64,000 nt of DNA from Nocardioides cavernae (GTDB taxonomy: Bacteria > Actinomycetota > Actinomycetes > Propionibacteriales > Nocardioidaceae): positions 2,604,001 to 2,668,000 of the forward strand of contig NZ_JAFBCA010000001.1 of the NCBI RefSeq assembly GCF_016907475.1, read 5' to 3'. A program made the translations under genes and the position numbers. Shown here piece after piece: positions 40,885 to 48,241 of the stretch. How positions within the stretch are numbered: position 1 is the stretch's first letter; each line of letters begins with the position of its first letter. Under the pieces are notes generated by a model that ran no database searches, was not told the DNA's origin, and was given only the letters and a program-made list of their open reading frames with translations.

Positions 40885-41216
40885 TGGTCCGGGACGGCGC
40901 TGTGGGCGCCGGCAGCGGCGGACGCGTCCCGCACTCGGTCGCGGCGCGCAGCAGGGACGAGCGACGCGAGGGCGCACGCGACCGCGCGACGCTGGAGTTC
41001 GGCGACCGGGCCGACGCAGCCCTCGACCTGCTCGACCTCCTCGAGCTCGCCTGGCACGACAGCCACGGCGACGCGGCGCCGCCGACCGAGGTCGTCGAGG
41101 ACGTCTGGACGGTCGCTTCGGGCGACCTCGCGCAGCTGGCCTCGGCATCGCGGCTCGCCGTCACCGACTGGCGCGACCTGCGCCTGGCCGCCGACGAGCT
41201 GCGAGCACGCGGCTGA
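40881..41216 (+). CDS. Hypothetical acidic protein
   Basis: 111 residues; GTG 40881 overlaps the previous stop, and ATG 40884 is the next codon. The second half is helical and acidic (DRADAALDLLDLLELAWHD). No membrane segment and no known domain were seen. It ends 22 bp before the convergent Ppx/GppA-family gene. Its partnership with the small Cys-rich protein is the only clue. Confidence 0.6.
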   Translation: MMVRDGAVGAGSGGRVPHSVAARSRDERREGARDRATLEFGDRADAALDLLDLLELAWHDSHGDAAPPTEVVEDVWTVASGDLAQLASASRLAVTDWRDLRLAADELRARG

Positions 41217-41237
41217 GTCGACGCCGCTCCGCTGCCC

Positions 41238-42794
41238 CTACGGAGGCTGCGGGGAGCCGAACCTCTCCGCGATGACACCGTGCCGCAACCCGCGGTCGCT
41301 GACGGTCAGGGCGTCCTGGCGCGTGAGCGTGAGGATCGTGCGGACGATGCACGCGCCGGCGAGGATCACCTCGGCGCGGGCCGGTTGCAGGCCGGCGATC
41401 CCACGCCGTTGTTCCGTGGAGCGGGTCCGGAACGCCTCGATCTGTCCGTCCACGTCGGTCGCGTCCAGGACGGTCCCGTGGACGGTGTCCGGGTCGTAGC
41501 GGTCCAGGCCGTGCTTGATGGCTGCCAGGTTGGTGGAGGTGCCCCCGATCGCGATCACCATGTCCGGTCGCGGTCGGTCCCCCAGCTCGGCGAGCTCGGC
41601 CGCGATCGCGTCGAGCGCTGCGTCGACGGTCTCGCGGGGTACGGCGGCCGCGAGCCCGAAGCGCTCGGCGAACCGCACGGCGCCCACGTCGACGCTGAAC
41701 TGCTCCTCGATCCGGTCCACGCTCCCGGAGGTGAACTGGCTGCTGCCGCCGCCGGAGTCGAACACCAGGAGTCGGTCGCCTGACAGCGGGAGGGTCGACA
41801 CGGCGGCCATGTAGGCGAGCCGCGCCTCGTCCCGGCCTGAGATGACCTCCACGGTGACCCCGCAGCGGCTGAGGACGGCCGCCAGGAGCTCGTCCCGGTT
41901 CGGCGCCTGTCGTATCCCCGCGGTGCCCACGGCGACGATGTCGAGCGGACCGTCACGTCGGGCGTCGTCGACCAGGTCTCCGATCGCGTCGACCGTGCGG
42001 CTCATCGAGGCCGGGGTCAGCCCACCTGCCGCCACCAGGCCCTCGCCGAGCCTGGTGACCACGGCGGTCTCCTCCTCGATCCGCGGGGTGCCACCCTCGT
42101 CGCGGCGACCGCGCGCGAACTTGACCGAGTTGGTGCCGACGTCGAGGACGGCGAACCGCCTCGGTCCCCACCCGAGCACCGACTTGAGCCCCCTGGCCAC
42201 GCAGACGTTGGGTCGACCGTCGAGCCCCAGCCGGCCGATCGTCCGCGACACGAGGTCCGGGTCGGGGGACTCCACGGCGACGGTCGTGACGGTCCTCCCT
42301 TCGGCGCTCACCGCGGTGAGCTCGACCATGCAGTCGTCCACGATGGAGCGGCGACGGCCCTTGTGGATCGCCACGACGCGCAGGTCGTCGCGCGGAGCGA
42401 CCAGGTCCTCCACCAGCTGATCCAGGCCGAGCTCGGTCCGCCGGGTCTCCGGCGGTGGCGCACCAAGAGCCGCGAAGGCAGCGGCGACCGCTCCGGTATC
42501 GAGCGGGAAGGGGGCCTTCATCGTCGGCACCCACAGCTGCAGCCCGGCGCCGCTCACCTGCTGCAGGACCTTGACGTCCAGGACGCCGTCGCGGACCTTG
42601 ACGGAAGCGTCGCCGTACATCGAAAGGACGTAGGTCTCGTCGCTCTCGACGGGTGCTGCGGTCCGCAGCGGTGCCAGGGCGTCGAGGGCGTCGAGGTCGT
42701 TGCCGAACGTGCGCCACTCCCACCGAGGTACGACGGCGGGCGCGGACGGGTGGACCGGGTGGTCGGTCATGGACTGTCGACCCGAAGGGATCAC
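41238..42794 (-). CDS. CYTH-like domain fused to Ppx/GppA exopolyphosphatase
   Basis: 518 residues. Residues about 215-510 are a Ppx/GppA domain: phosphate loop 1 FAVLDVGTNSVKF, catalytic GTAGIRQAPN, phosphate loop 2 VFDSGGGSSQF and IGGTSTNLAAI. The preceding ~190 residues (PRWEWRTFG, VKVRDGVLDVKVL, CMVELTAV, VAVESPDPDLV) look like a degenerate CYTH/triphosphate-tunnel domain. Likely role: hydrolysis or sensing of polyphosphate or (p)ppGpp. GTG 42794 overlaps the upstream stop; ATG 42770 is an alternative. Confidence 0.8.
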   Translation of the reverse strand: MIPSGRQSMTDHPVHPSAPAVVPRWEWRTFGNDLDALDALAPLRTAAPVESDETYVLSMYGDASVKVRDGVLDVKVLQQVSGAGLQLWVPTMKAPFPLDTGAVAAAFAALGAPPPETRRTELGLDQLVEDLVAPRDDLRVVAIHKGRRRSIVDDCMVELTAVSAEGRTVTTVAVESPDPDLVSRTIGRLGLDGRPNVCVARGLKSVLGWGPRRFAVLDVGTNSVKFARGRRDEGGTPRIEEETAVVTRLGEGLVAAGGLTPASMSRTVDAIGDLVDDARRDGPLDIVAVGTAGIRQAPNRDELLAAVLSRCGVTVEVISGRDEARLAYMAAVSTLPLSGDRLLVFDSGGGSSQFTSGSVDRIEEQFSVDVGAVRFAERFGLAAAVPRETVDAALDAIAAELAELGDRPRPDMVIAIGGTSTNLAAIKHGLDRYDPDTVHGTVLDATDVDGQIEAFRTRSTEQRRGIAGLQPARAEVILAGACIVRTILTLTRQDALTVSDRGLRHGVIAERFGSPQPP

Positions 42795-43585
42795 GCCGGC
42801 GCGGCGGCTGGCTCGCCGGAGAGCTCGGCAGCGAAGAACTCGAGCGCCGTCTTCGTCTTCGTCTGCTGCTCGCCCGAGACGTCCAGGCCCTTGGCGGCCA
42901 GGAAGGCCCTCAGCTCTGCCGTGGCCTGGAATGCCTCAGCGGGCGCAGCTTTTGCCGACAGCTCGAGGATCCTCGACCCGTCGGGATAGAACCAGAGCTC
43001 CGCGACGATGCGCATGCTCAGCTCCGGAGGGCGGATCTTGAGCTTGAAGACCGTGATGGGCCCGAGGATGGACAAGTCGTCCAGCGCCACACCCTCGGGT
43101 GCGTGCGCCTTGTAGAACGACCGCTGCTCCTTGGAGAACAGCGTGCGGATCCCCTTGTGTCCTGCTGCGACCTCCTTGACCGCCTTCGAGCCGAGCACGC
43201 CCTTCATGGACGCCGAGCAGACGAAGCCACCCGGCATGGCGTCGACCTCGACCACCAGGTTGTCTGACGCCCGCTCCTCCTGGACGTCCGCAGGGACCAC
43301 CGGCCTCAGCTTGACCACGGAGTCGTCCCCCCGCCCCTGGACCCGGCGAGCCCGGACGACCACGCCGACCGCGTTGAGGGCCAGGTCGGGGGTGTCGAAG
43401 AAGTACACCTGCCGGATCTGCGCGTCGAGCGGGTCGACCCCCAGGGCAGCGGCCGCCTGTCGTCGGTAGGAGTCCGGCACCGTCATCTTGAGCTCGACGC
43501 TGTCCGCGTCCCTTGCCAGTGCCAACACCTCGCCGACCTGGGCATCGGTGAGTCGAGCCGCTGGCTCGTCGGAGGTGCCAGACAT
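42791..43585 (-). CDS. CYTH/triphosphate-tunnel-like protein
   Basis: 264 residues, ATG with GGGAGC upstream. SVELKMTVP resembles the ExExK signature with the first Glu replaced by Ser. YFFDTPDLALNAVGVVVRARR and VVKLRPV supply the expected basic and aromatic tunnel residues, and VELWFYPDGSRILELS-type residues (read ELWFYPDGSRILELS) follow. Family members bind triphosphate or polyphosphate. It is followed directly by the CYTH-Ppx fusion gene. Confidence 0.7.
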   Translation of the reverse strand: MSGTSDEPAARLTDAQVGEVLALARDADSVELKMTVPDSYRRQAAAALGVDPLDAQIRQVYFFDTPDLALNAVGVVVRARRVQGRGDDSVVKLRPVVPADVQEERASDNLVVEVDAMPGGFVCSASMKGVLGSKAVKEVAAGHKGIRTLFSKEQRSFYKAHAPEGVALDDLSILGPITVFKLKIRPPELSMRIVAELWFYPDGSRILELSAKAAPAEAFQATAELRAFLAAKGLDVSGEQQTKTKTALEFFAAELSGEPAAAPA

Positions 43586-43863
43586 CCTTCGCTCCCTTCG
43601 TCGACGGGAGGTCGCGCCACCACGACACTGCCCCGAACACTGTCCAGCGCCGCGCGGCGCACGGCATCACCCGGAGCGTGTGACGTGCAGCCACGGCTTC
43701 CCTCCGGCATGGGGGAGGAAGCTGCCGGAGGCTGGCTGTTCCACTCCACCCGACGGGTTGTAGAACATCCGTTTCCTACCTGTCCCATGAGGCGAACCCG
43801 GCGGCTCGATGAAGCGCGATCTTGGCATGGCGACCGACCTGCCAAGCAGGAACTGTGAACGCC
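43586..43863. other. Gene-free stretch before the repeat island
   Basis: No convincing reading frame on either strand. It holds a hairpin-capable segment around 43697-43725 (GCTTCC...GGAAGC) and a CTTGGCA/TGCCAAG pair near 43822-43847. The base composition drops in GC toward its right end, where the first island repeat begins. Confidence 0.5.
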
Positions 43864-43883
43864 CTGATCTGCCGAGATGAGTG
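43864..43883 (+). repeat. Island repeat R1 (single unit)
   Basis: CTGATCTGCCGAGATGAGTG, 16 of 20 positions as in the consensus CGGATCTGCCGCGATGAGCG. It lies 9 bp after the stop of the leftward gene 43893-44243. Confidence 0.8.
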
Positions 43884-43892
43884 CATCTGTTC

Positions 43893-44243
43893 CTACACGG
43901 CTTGTAACCAGACGCAGACCTTCTCGGCATTCTCACGAGGGGTGCACTCGACCTGTGCTGCCCACCGGCCAGGTCCAATCTCAACCGTGTCTTGCAGTTC
44001 GGCGTCTCCGACGGTGAGCACGCCTGACGGGACGTCGATCACGCCGCTGGACGCCGGGCTCTCGGGTGCACCGTCGCCGAAAATGACTTCGATCTGCACC
44101 TGCGCCGGGGGACTCACGTCGTCGCCGCCGTATCCGCTCAGGTCAACGTCTTGCGCGTGAAGCACCTTCACAGCCAAGCCGGTTCGGGAGAACGACACCA
44201 CGTCGGCTGTAAGAGCCGGTACGTCCGAGGCTTCGCGATCCAT
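43893..44243 (-). CDS. Hypothetical protein (island gene 1)
   Basis: 116 residues from ATG 44243: MDREASDVPALTADVVSF, then beta-rich alternating sequence (KVLHAQDVDLSG, VQIEVIFGDG, RWAAQVECTP). Two Cys are near the C-terminus. No signal peptide from this start; a longer start would add a hydrophobic stretch (WWGLLLL). No family recognised. It is bounded by repeats R1 and R2. Confidence 0.55.
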   Translation of the reverse strand: MDREASDVPALTADVVSFSRTGLAVKVLHAQDVDLSGYGGDDVSPPAQVQIEVIFGDGAPESPASSGVIDVPSGVLTVGDAELQDTVEIGPGRWAAQVECTPRENAEKVCVWLQAV

Positions 44244-44330
44244 GAGCAACAAGAGGCCCCACCACAGCGGACGCCTCGTCTGCCACGTGTTCACGGGAGT
44301 GAGTGTCCCGCATCTTCCCACCGGCGACGT

Positions 44331-44371
44331 CCGGATCTGCCGCGATGAGCGCACTAATCTGCCGATGAGCG
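44331..44371 (+). repeat. Island repeat R2 (doublet)
   Basis: Unit a 44332-44351 is the exact consensus; unit b 44354-44371 reads CTAATCTGCCGATGAGCG, lacking the two bases GC of the centre. The units start 22 nt apart. Located in a divergent gene gap. Confidence 0.9.
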
Positions 44372-44442
44372 GATGTGTGAACTACCGGCCTCGGGCGTGG
44401 TGCGCGTGGGGATCGGGAACGTCCGAGGACAGCCGCGGACGC

Positions 44443-44448
44443 TATGTT
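44443..44448 (+). promoter_or_regulatory. -10-like box of island gene 2
   Basis: TATGTT lies 7 nt before GTG 44456, the leaderless spacing seen elsewhere in the window. Confidence 0.45.
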
Positions 44449-44455
44449 CCTAAGC

Positions 44456-44992
44456 GTGAGTTGGTTCGAGATGGGCCCGGCTGGCGCGACAAGAGATCTG
44501 TGGGTGTCGTTGGCGGGGCCGACGGCGCCCGAGTACGGCGTCTGGAAGACGCCGTCAGGCAAGCCGGTTCATGAAGTCCTCGCCACCGAAGGGCCGCCGG
44601 GAGTTCAAGACGTCGAGTGGTACTTCATGCCGCATCGGGACCATTACGGCAAGCGGCTGGTCGACGCGGTTTGGCACTACGGGGATGGGCTGAAGGTGTA
44701 CAGCGAACGCATGTGTGCGGTGCTTGAGTCGTGCGGCGCTCGCCTGCAGACCTGGCCAGCCGATGTCCGCTTCAGGAACGGATCGCCCGTCGAGGGGTAT
44801 CTCTCGGTGCTGGAGGAGGTCGATGCTCCCGGCCCGGTGCACAGCATGCGCCGAGGGCGACGCACGGGCCGAGTGGTGATCAGCGGGGAGGTTCGGGAAG
44901 CATTGCGTGACGCTGGCATGACCGGCCTGGAGATATTGGAAGCCAACGGTGCCTTCCCTCGTGATGACGGCTCCTACTCCGGGTCTGACTGA
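44456..44992 (+). CDS. Imm11/DUF1629-like protein (island gene 2, tentative)
   Basis: 178 residues from GTG 44456 (ATG 44444 also possible). The central pattern VYSERMCAVLESCGARLQTWP followed by GYLSVLEEVDA resembles the DUF1629/Imm11 immunity-like family, whose members protect against polymorphic toxins. No toxin gene is adjacent, so it may be an orphan or cassette-borne immunity gene. The composition is visibly lower in GC than the core genes. Bounded by repeats R2 and R3. Confidence 0.55.
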   Translation: MSWFEMGPAGATRDLWVSLAGPTAPEYGVWKTPSGKPVHEVLATEGPPGVQDVEWYFMPHRDHYGKRLVDAVWHYGDGLKVYSERMCAVLESCGARLQTWPADVRFRNGSPVEGYLSVLEEVDAPGPVHSMRRGRRTGRVVISGEVREALRDAGMTGLEILEANGAFPRDDGSYSGSD

Positions 44993-45047
44993 CCACGCGT
45001 CGCAGATCCTTGCAGCCGGCACCGGTCCCGCGCGGGGATGCAACGCC

Positions 45048-45067
45048 CGGATCTGCCGCGATGAGCT
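45048..45067 (+). repeat. Island repeat R3 (single unit)
   Basis: CGGATCTGCCGCGATGAGCT, 19 of 20 to consensus, in a convergent gene gap. Confidence 0.85.
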
Positions 45068-45128
45068 CGGACACCGGGACCCCTGCGGACGTCAGGCTCG
45101 TCCTGAGATCCCAAGGAACAGGTCCGGC

Positions 45129-45320
45129 TCACCACTCTGTTTCGTGGTTGCTTACGTAGTAGTTCGACATGGTCGTGGCGCGCAAGACGTCATACGGCTC
45201 GCGTGTCAGGAGCCGCTCGCGCCCCGGCCGATGTGTCCGGTCATGCCAGAAGCCAAGGACACCCGCGAGGGCTGCGCACGCAACAAGCAGCCACACCAGG
45301 GCCCACAGACCCATGTCCAT
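45129..45320 (-). CDS. Small membrane protein (island gene 3)
   Basis: 63 residues from ATG 45320, preceded by AGGAGG at 6 nt, a textbook ribosome-binding site; this rules out the much longer frame extending upstream. One membrane helix (GLWALVWLLVACAALAGVLG) and a basic C-terminal tail (WHDRTHRPGRERLL) suggest a single-pass inner-membrane protein with cytoplasmic tail. No family recognised. Bounded by repeats R3 and R4. Confidence 0.65.
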   Translation of the reverse strand: MDMGLWALVWLLVACAALAGVLGFWHDRTHRPGRERLLTREPYDVLRATTMSNYYVSNHETEW

Positions 45321-45385
45321 GCCGGACCTCCTGCGTCCATCATCCGCTGCCCCTCGCCGGTTCGGAAGCCGAACACCGGAACATC

Positions 45386-45420
45386 CGAATCTGCCGCGAT
45401 GCGTTCGGACCTGCCGACGC
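45386..45420 (+). repeat. Island repeat R4 (doublet)
   Basis: Unit a 45386-45405 (CGAATCTGCCGCGATGCGTT) and a shortened unit b 45406-45420 (CGGACCTGCCGACGC). Divergent gene gap. Confidence 0.8.
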
Positions 45421-45458
45421 CAAGCTTCGCGCCTCACCCGCACTGCCACGCGAAGTGA

Positions 45459-45464
45459 CAGGAT
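45459..45464 (+). promoter_or_regulatory. -10-like box of island gene 4
   Basis: CAGGAT lies 6 nt before GTG 45471; the same box and spacing precede the gene at 57664. Confidence 0.4.
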
Positions 45465-45470
45465 GGGAGC

Positions 45471-46013
45471 GTGCGGGCGCGACTCGTAGTGATCTCGGGT
45501 CTCCCTGCGAGTGGGAAGACGACGGTGGGCACGGCTCTCGGCGAACGGCTGGGCCTGCCGCTGATCGACAAGGATGCGATCCTTGAGGCCCTGTTCGACA
45601 GCCTCGGGTGTCCGGAACCGGATGATCGATACCGGCTCAGCAGAGCAAGCGACGAGGTGCTGTACGCCCTTGCCGAGGCATCGAAGACATCGATCGTCGT
45701 GAACTGGTGGGATCACGACTCGTCGCCAGCAAGGTTGCGCGGTATTGCCTCGTCGATTGTCGAGGTGTTCTGCGATTGTCCGATCGAGATGGCGGTGGCC
45801 AGGTTCGAGCGTCGCAGGCGTCACCCCGGGCACCACGACCCGATCCGATCGCTGGAGGAGATGGCGGAGGGCGTGCGCCGCATGCGCGAAACGTTCCGCG
45901 GCCCCTTGGGTGTGGGCGACTTGGTCCGCGTCAACACAGCAGGGCCACTCGATGCCGACTCGTTGGTTGGAGAGGTGCTCTCACTGCTGGAGGCTGGGCT
46001 CCCTCGGACCTAG
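45471..46013 (+). CDS. P-loop kinase / AAA-family ATPase (island gene 4)
   Basis: 180 residues. Walker A is GLPASGKTT near the N-terminus, then LPLIDKDAILEALFDSLG, a substrate-binding Asp typical of small-molecule kinases (gluconate-kinase, chloramphenicol-phosphotransferase or zeta-toxin-like group). SIVEVFCDCPIEMAVARFERRRR forms the lid region with arginines (given in parts: VEVFCDCP, ARFERRRR). The substrate is unknown. Only 13 bp separate its stop from repeat R5. Confidence 0.8.
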   Translation: MRARLVVISGLPASGKTTVGTALGERLGLPLIDKDAILEALFDSLGCPEPDDRYRLSRASDEVLYALAEASKTSIVVNWWDHDSSPARLRGIASSIVEVFCDCPIEMAVARFERRRRHPGHHDPIRSLEEMAEGVRRMRETFRGPLGVGDLVRVNTAGPLDADSLVGEVLSLLEAGLPRT

Positions 46014-46026
46014 CTGCACCGACGTC

Positions 46027-46062
46027 CGGATCTGCCGCTGATGGCGCGCGGATCTGCCGAGG
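46027..46062 (+). repeat. Island repeat R5 (doublet)
   Basis: Unit a 46027-46046 (CGGATCTGCCGCTGATGGCG) and unit b 46049-46062 (CGGATCTGCCGAGG), starts 22 nt apart. Convergent gap, within 15 bp of both flanking stops. Confidence 0.85.
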
Positions 46063-46068
46063 ATCTCG

Positions 46069-46521
46069 TCAAACGACCTTGAGTTGGACGATCACTTCGC
46101 CCGAGTGGTCCGCCACCACGTCGACCAGGCCCGGCTGGTCAATGCTCATCACGAACGCGGACGTGCCACCTTGATAGTTGAACGTCTGCTCGGGAGAAGA
46201 GTGCACGTAGATCGCTCCCTTCATCGCGGCGCCCGCGGTGACCTGCAGTGCAAACTTCTCGCCCGCTCGCACCTCGACGGACTCGTCGCCCGTCTCCATC
46301 GTGTCGCGAGAGAGGTCGAGTTCGATGACCTGCATGCCTGGGGTCGGAGATGCTGTTGCCGATGAGGCGCTCGGGCTGTCGGGCGATGATGCGTCCTGTG
46401 CCGTCGGCGTGGACAAGCCTCCTTCGTCGGAGCACCCGCCCAGCACGAGAGTCACCCCCAGAGTGCCCCCGACAACCCAGTTGCCCAGGCGTCGCGATCG
46501 GCGACCTGCGTTGAAGGCCAT
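46069..46521 (-). CDS. Secreted lipoprotein, cupredoxin-like fold suspected (island gene 5)
   Basis: 150 residues from ATG 46521 with GGAGAG upstream. A basic N-terminus, hydrophobic core (VVGGTLGVTLVLGG) and lipobox LGGC predict a lipoprotein, followed by a Ser/Pro/Ala linker. The C-terminal ~85 residues (GEKFALQVTAG, FVMSIDQPGLVDVVADHSGEVIVQLKV in parts) look like a small beta-sandwich; a cupredoxin-like fold is a guess, and no copper-ligand cysteine is present. Bounded by repeats R5 and R6. Confidence 0.65.
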   Translation of the reverse strand: MAFNAGRRSRRLGNWVVGGTLGVTLVLGGCSDEGGLSTPTAQDASSPDSPSASSATASPTPGMQVIELDLSRDTMETGDESVEVRAGEKFALQVTAGAAMKGAIYVHSSPEQTFNYQGGTSAFVMSIDQPGLVDVVADHSGEVIVQLKVV

Positions 46522-46660
46522 GGCACTCTCCGGGTGATGGATGTCCGCGCACTGTCTCACAACGACTGAGATGTCTGGCTCTCTTCTGTGGGGCGATGCT
46601 CGACTGTTCTCTTCGCTCGCACGACCCCGGACCTGCCCGCCGAGAGCGGCTGCGAACATC

Positions 46661-46690
46661 CGCATCTGCCGCGATCAGCGCGCGGATCTG
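46661..46690 (+). repeat. Island repeat R6: unit a plus left half of unit b
   Basis: Unit a 46661-46680 is CGCATCTGCCGCGATCAGCG. Unit b begins at 46683 (CGGATCTG) and is broken off at 46690 by the IS110-family element. Confidence 0.85.
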
Positions 46691-46703
46691 GCTCCCCTCT
46701 GTG

Positions 46704-47894
46704 TCAAGACGCTGCGGGAAGCGGGGTTCTAGGATCGGTGGTGGCGGGTCCGGGAAGTGACTTGTCCGAAGAGCCGGTGTGGGGCTGTGAGCCGGTCGCG
46801 CTGGAGTCAGAGTCGTTGCCCCGGTGTCCTCCCGGGCCCGTCCCTTCGAGTGGTGGGGAAGATCGGACGGCGTCGTCGAGCATGGTCTTGAAGACGATGT
46901 CGGACAGCCGGCGTTTGACGCAGCGCATCGCTTCCATCGGCGCCTTGCCGTCGGCCTTCTTGCGGTCGTAGTACTCGCGCCCGGGCGTCGGGTTGCGGAG
47001 CTGGACGCGGGCCATGGTGTGCAGCACGCGGTTGATCTGACGGTTCCCGGCACGCGACAACCGGTGGCGCGTGTGGTCCCCGGAGGATGCGTCGATTGGG
47101 GCCGTGCCGTTCCAGGACGCGAAGTGCGCCTTGTTCGGGAACCGAGTGATGTCACCGACCTCAACCAACAAGCGCGCGGCGCCAGTAGGGCCGATGCCGT
47201 GCAGGTCCAGCAGTCCGGTGCCGGTGGCCGCGACCAGCTCGGTGAGCTCCTTGTTCGCGGCCTTCTTCCGCGCGTAGATCCGTTCCAGGTCCGCAACCAG
47301 CTCCGCGGCCACGCGCCGTCGGGTCTTGCCGACCACATCGCGTGGACGGACCTTGGCCAGCAGCGCCTTCGCCTGAGCCGCGGACAGGTCCCGCTTCGCA
47401 CCGCCCGGGATCAGCTCGAGCAGCAGCTGGTGCAGCTGCGAGGTCTTGCGGCTGTGCTCCTCACCCAGCGAACGACGGCGGTCGACCAGCAGACGTAGGA
47501 CCGCGAGCTGCTCGTCATTCACGACCGGCCGCAACCCGGCCATCCGGGTCCCGACCAGCGCGACCGAGTGGGCGTCAGTGGCGTCGGTCTTGCGTCCCTG
47601 ACCGGTCGCGAACACCCTCGTGCGCGCGGACAGCTTCGGCGGGACGTCGACGACGTCCTCGCCCGCGGCGAGCAGCCGAACTGCGACGTGATGCCCGATG
47701 CCGGAGCAGCCTTCGATCGCCCAGACACGATCAGGGAACTGGCTGACATAGCGCCCCATGTCGGCGAACCCGGCTTCGTCAGTGCCGTATCGGCCGCCAC
47801 CGAGGACGGTGTCGTCGGCTGTCATCACCTCGATCGTCACCGACCGTTTGTGTGGGTCCATCCCGATCACCACACGACCGCTTTCGTCCTTCAT
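46704..47894 (-). CDS. IS110-family transposase (DEDD recombinase)
   Basis: 396 residues from ATG 47894 with GGAGGAG upstream; the frame stays open further upstream only by chance. The N-terminal RuvC-like domain carries D13 (IGMDPHKRS), E61 (WAIEGCSG) and D104/D107 (KTDATDAHS). The C-terminal Transposase_20 domain has LHGIGPTGAARLL and APIDASSGDHTRHRLSRAG with the conserved Ser. All catalytic residues are present. The tail after GGHRGND is low complexity. IS110 enzymes use a bridge RNA to choose target and donor. Confidence 0.93.
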   Translation of the reverse strand: MKDESGRVVIGMDPHKRSVTIEVMTADDTVLGGGRYGTDEAGFADMGRYVSQFPDRVWAIEGCSGIGHHVAVRLLAAGEDVVDVPPKLSARTRVFATGQGRKTDATDAHSVALVGTRMAGLRPVVNDEQLAVLRLLVDRRRSLGEEHSRKTSQLHQLLLELIPGGAKRDLSAAQAKALLAKVRPRDVVGKTRRRVAAELVADLERIYARKKAANKELTELVAATGTGLLDLHGIGPTGAARLLVEVGDITRFPNKAHFASWNGTAPIDASSGDHTRHRLSRAGNRQINRVLHTMARVQLRNPTPGREYYDRKKADGKAPMEAMRCVKRRLSDIVFKTMLDDAVRSSPPLEGTGPGGHRGNDSDSSATGSQPHTGSSDKSLPGPATTDPRTPLPAAS

Positions 47895-48119
47895 CAGCTC
47901 CTCCGATCCTCGAAACCTGTTCGGTTGTCGAGCCGGGAGGGCAACGCTGCTTCGAGCTGGACAAACCCCTCTTGAGCCTCTCCTGGCCCTGGCGACGCCC
48001 GGGACCGCGCAGGCCAGATGAGAGCCACACGACCAGCGTGGGCAGCCGATGTGAGAGCGACGACCCGGGCGCCTGGACCGAGCCTCGCCAGACTCGGTCC
48101 TGCCGTCAATGAAACAAGC
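47895..48119 (-). ncRNA. Candidate bridge RNA region of the IS110 element
   Basis: The 225 bp between the element end and the transposase start has no reading frame of its own and lies where IS110-group bridge RNAs are encoded. Read on the minus strand, CATCGGCTGC (48051-48042) equals the sequence across the element's own start junction, and CATCTGGCC (48020-48012) shares ATCTGGC with the opposite strand of the other junction (46686-46692). The two candidate guides are about 20 nt apart. GC-rich inverted segments could form the stems. Not folded here. Confidence 0.5.
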
Positions 48120-48121
48120 AG

Positions 48122-48131
48122 CCGATGAGCG
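48122..48131 (+). repeat. Island repeat R6: right half of unit b
   Basis: CCGATGAGCG continues the unit broken at 46690 on the other side of the IS element. Confidence 0.85.
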
Positions 48132-48241
48132 AACATCGCTACGCGGTAGCGGGGTTGTCTGAACTGCATTCGCCCTCGGCCAAGTCCACACCTGGCGCGG
48201 GTTGCTACCTCGGTGTCCCTGCGGGTCGGCATGCTGGACCG

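Larger units (their letters stand above)
46691..48119 (-). mobile_element. IS110-family insertion sequence, intact
   Basis: Boundaries come from the interrupted repeat: CGGATCTG at the left (ends 46690) and CCGATGAGCG at the right (starts 48122) rejoin into the same unit that is uninterrupted at 44354-44371. There are no terminal inverted repeats or clear target duplication, as expected for IS110. It holds one transposase gene and about 225 bp of non-coding DNA on the transposase's 5' side, the layout of the IS110 group. Ends are accurate to about 2 bp. Confidence 0.85.

Noticed and set aside
45129..45836. 235-codon leftward open frame
   Set aside because: Most of it is antisense to the kinase gene at 45471. 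Only the last 63 codons, after an AGGAGG site, are credible.
43861..46690. CRISPR array
   Set aside because: The repeats are far apart with whole genes between them, spacing is irregular, and no cas genes are present.
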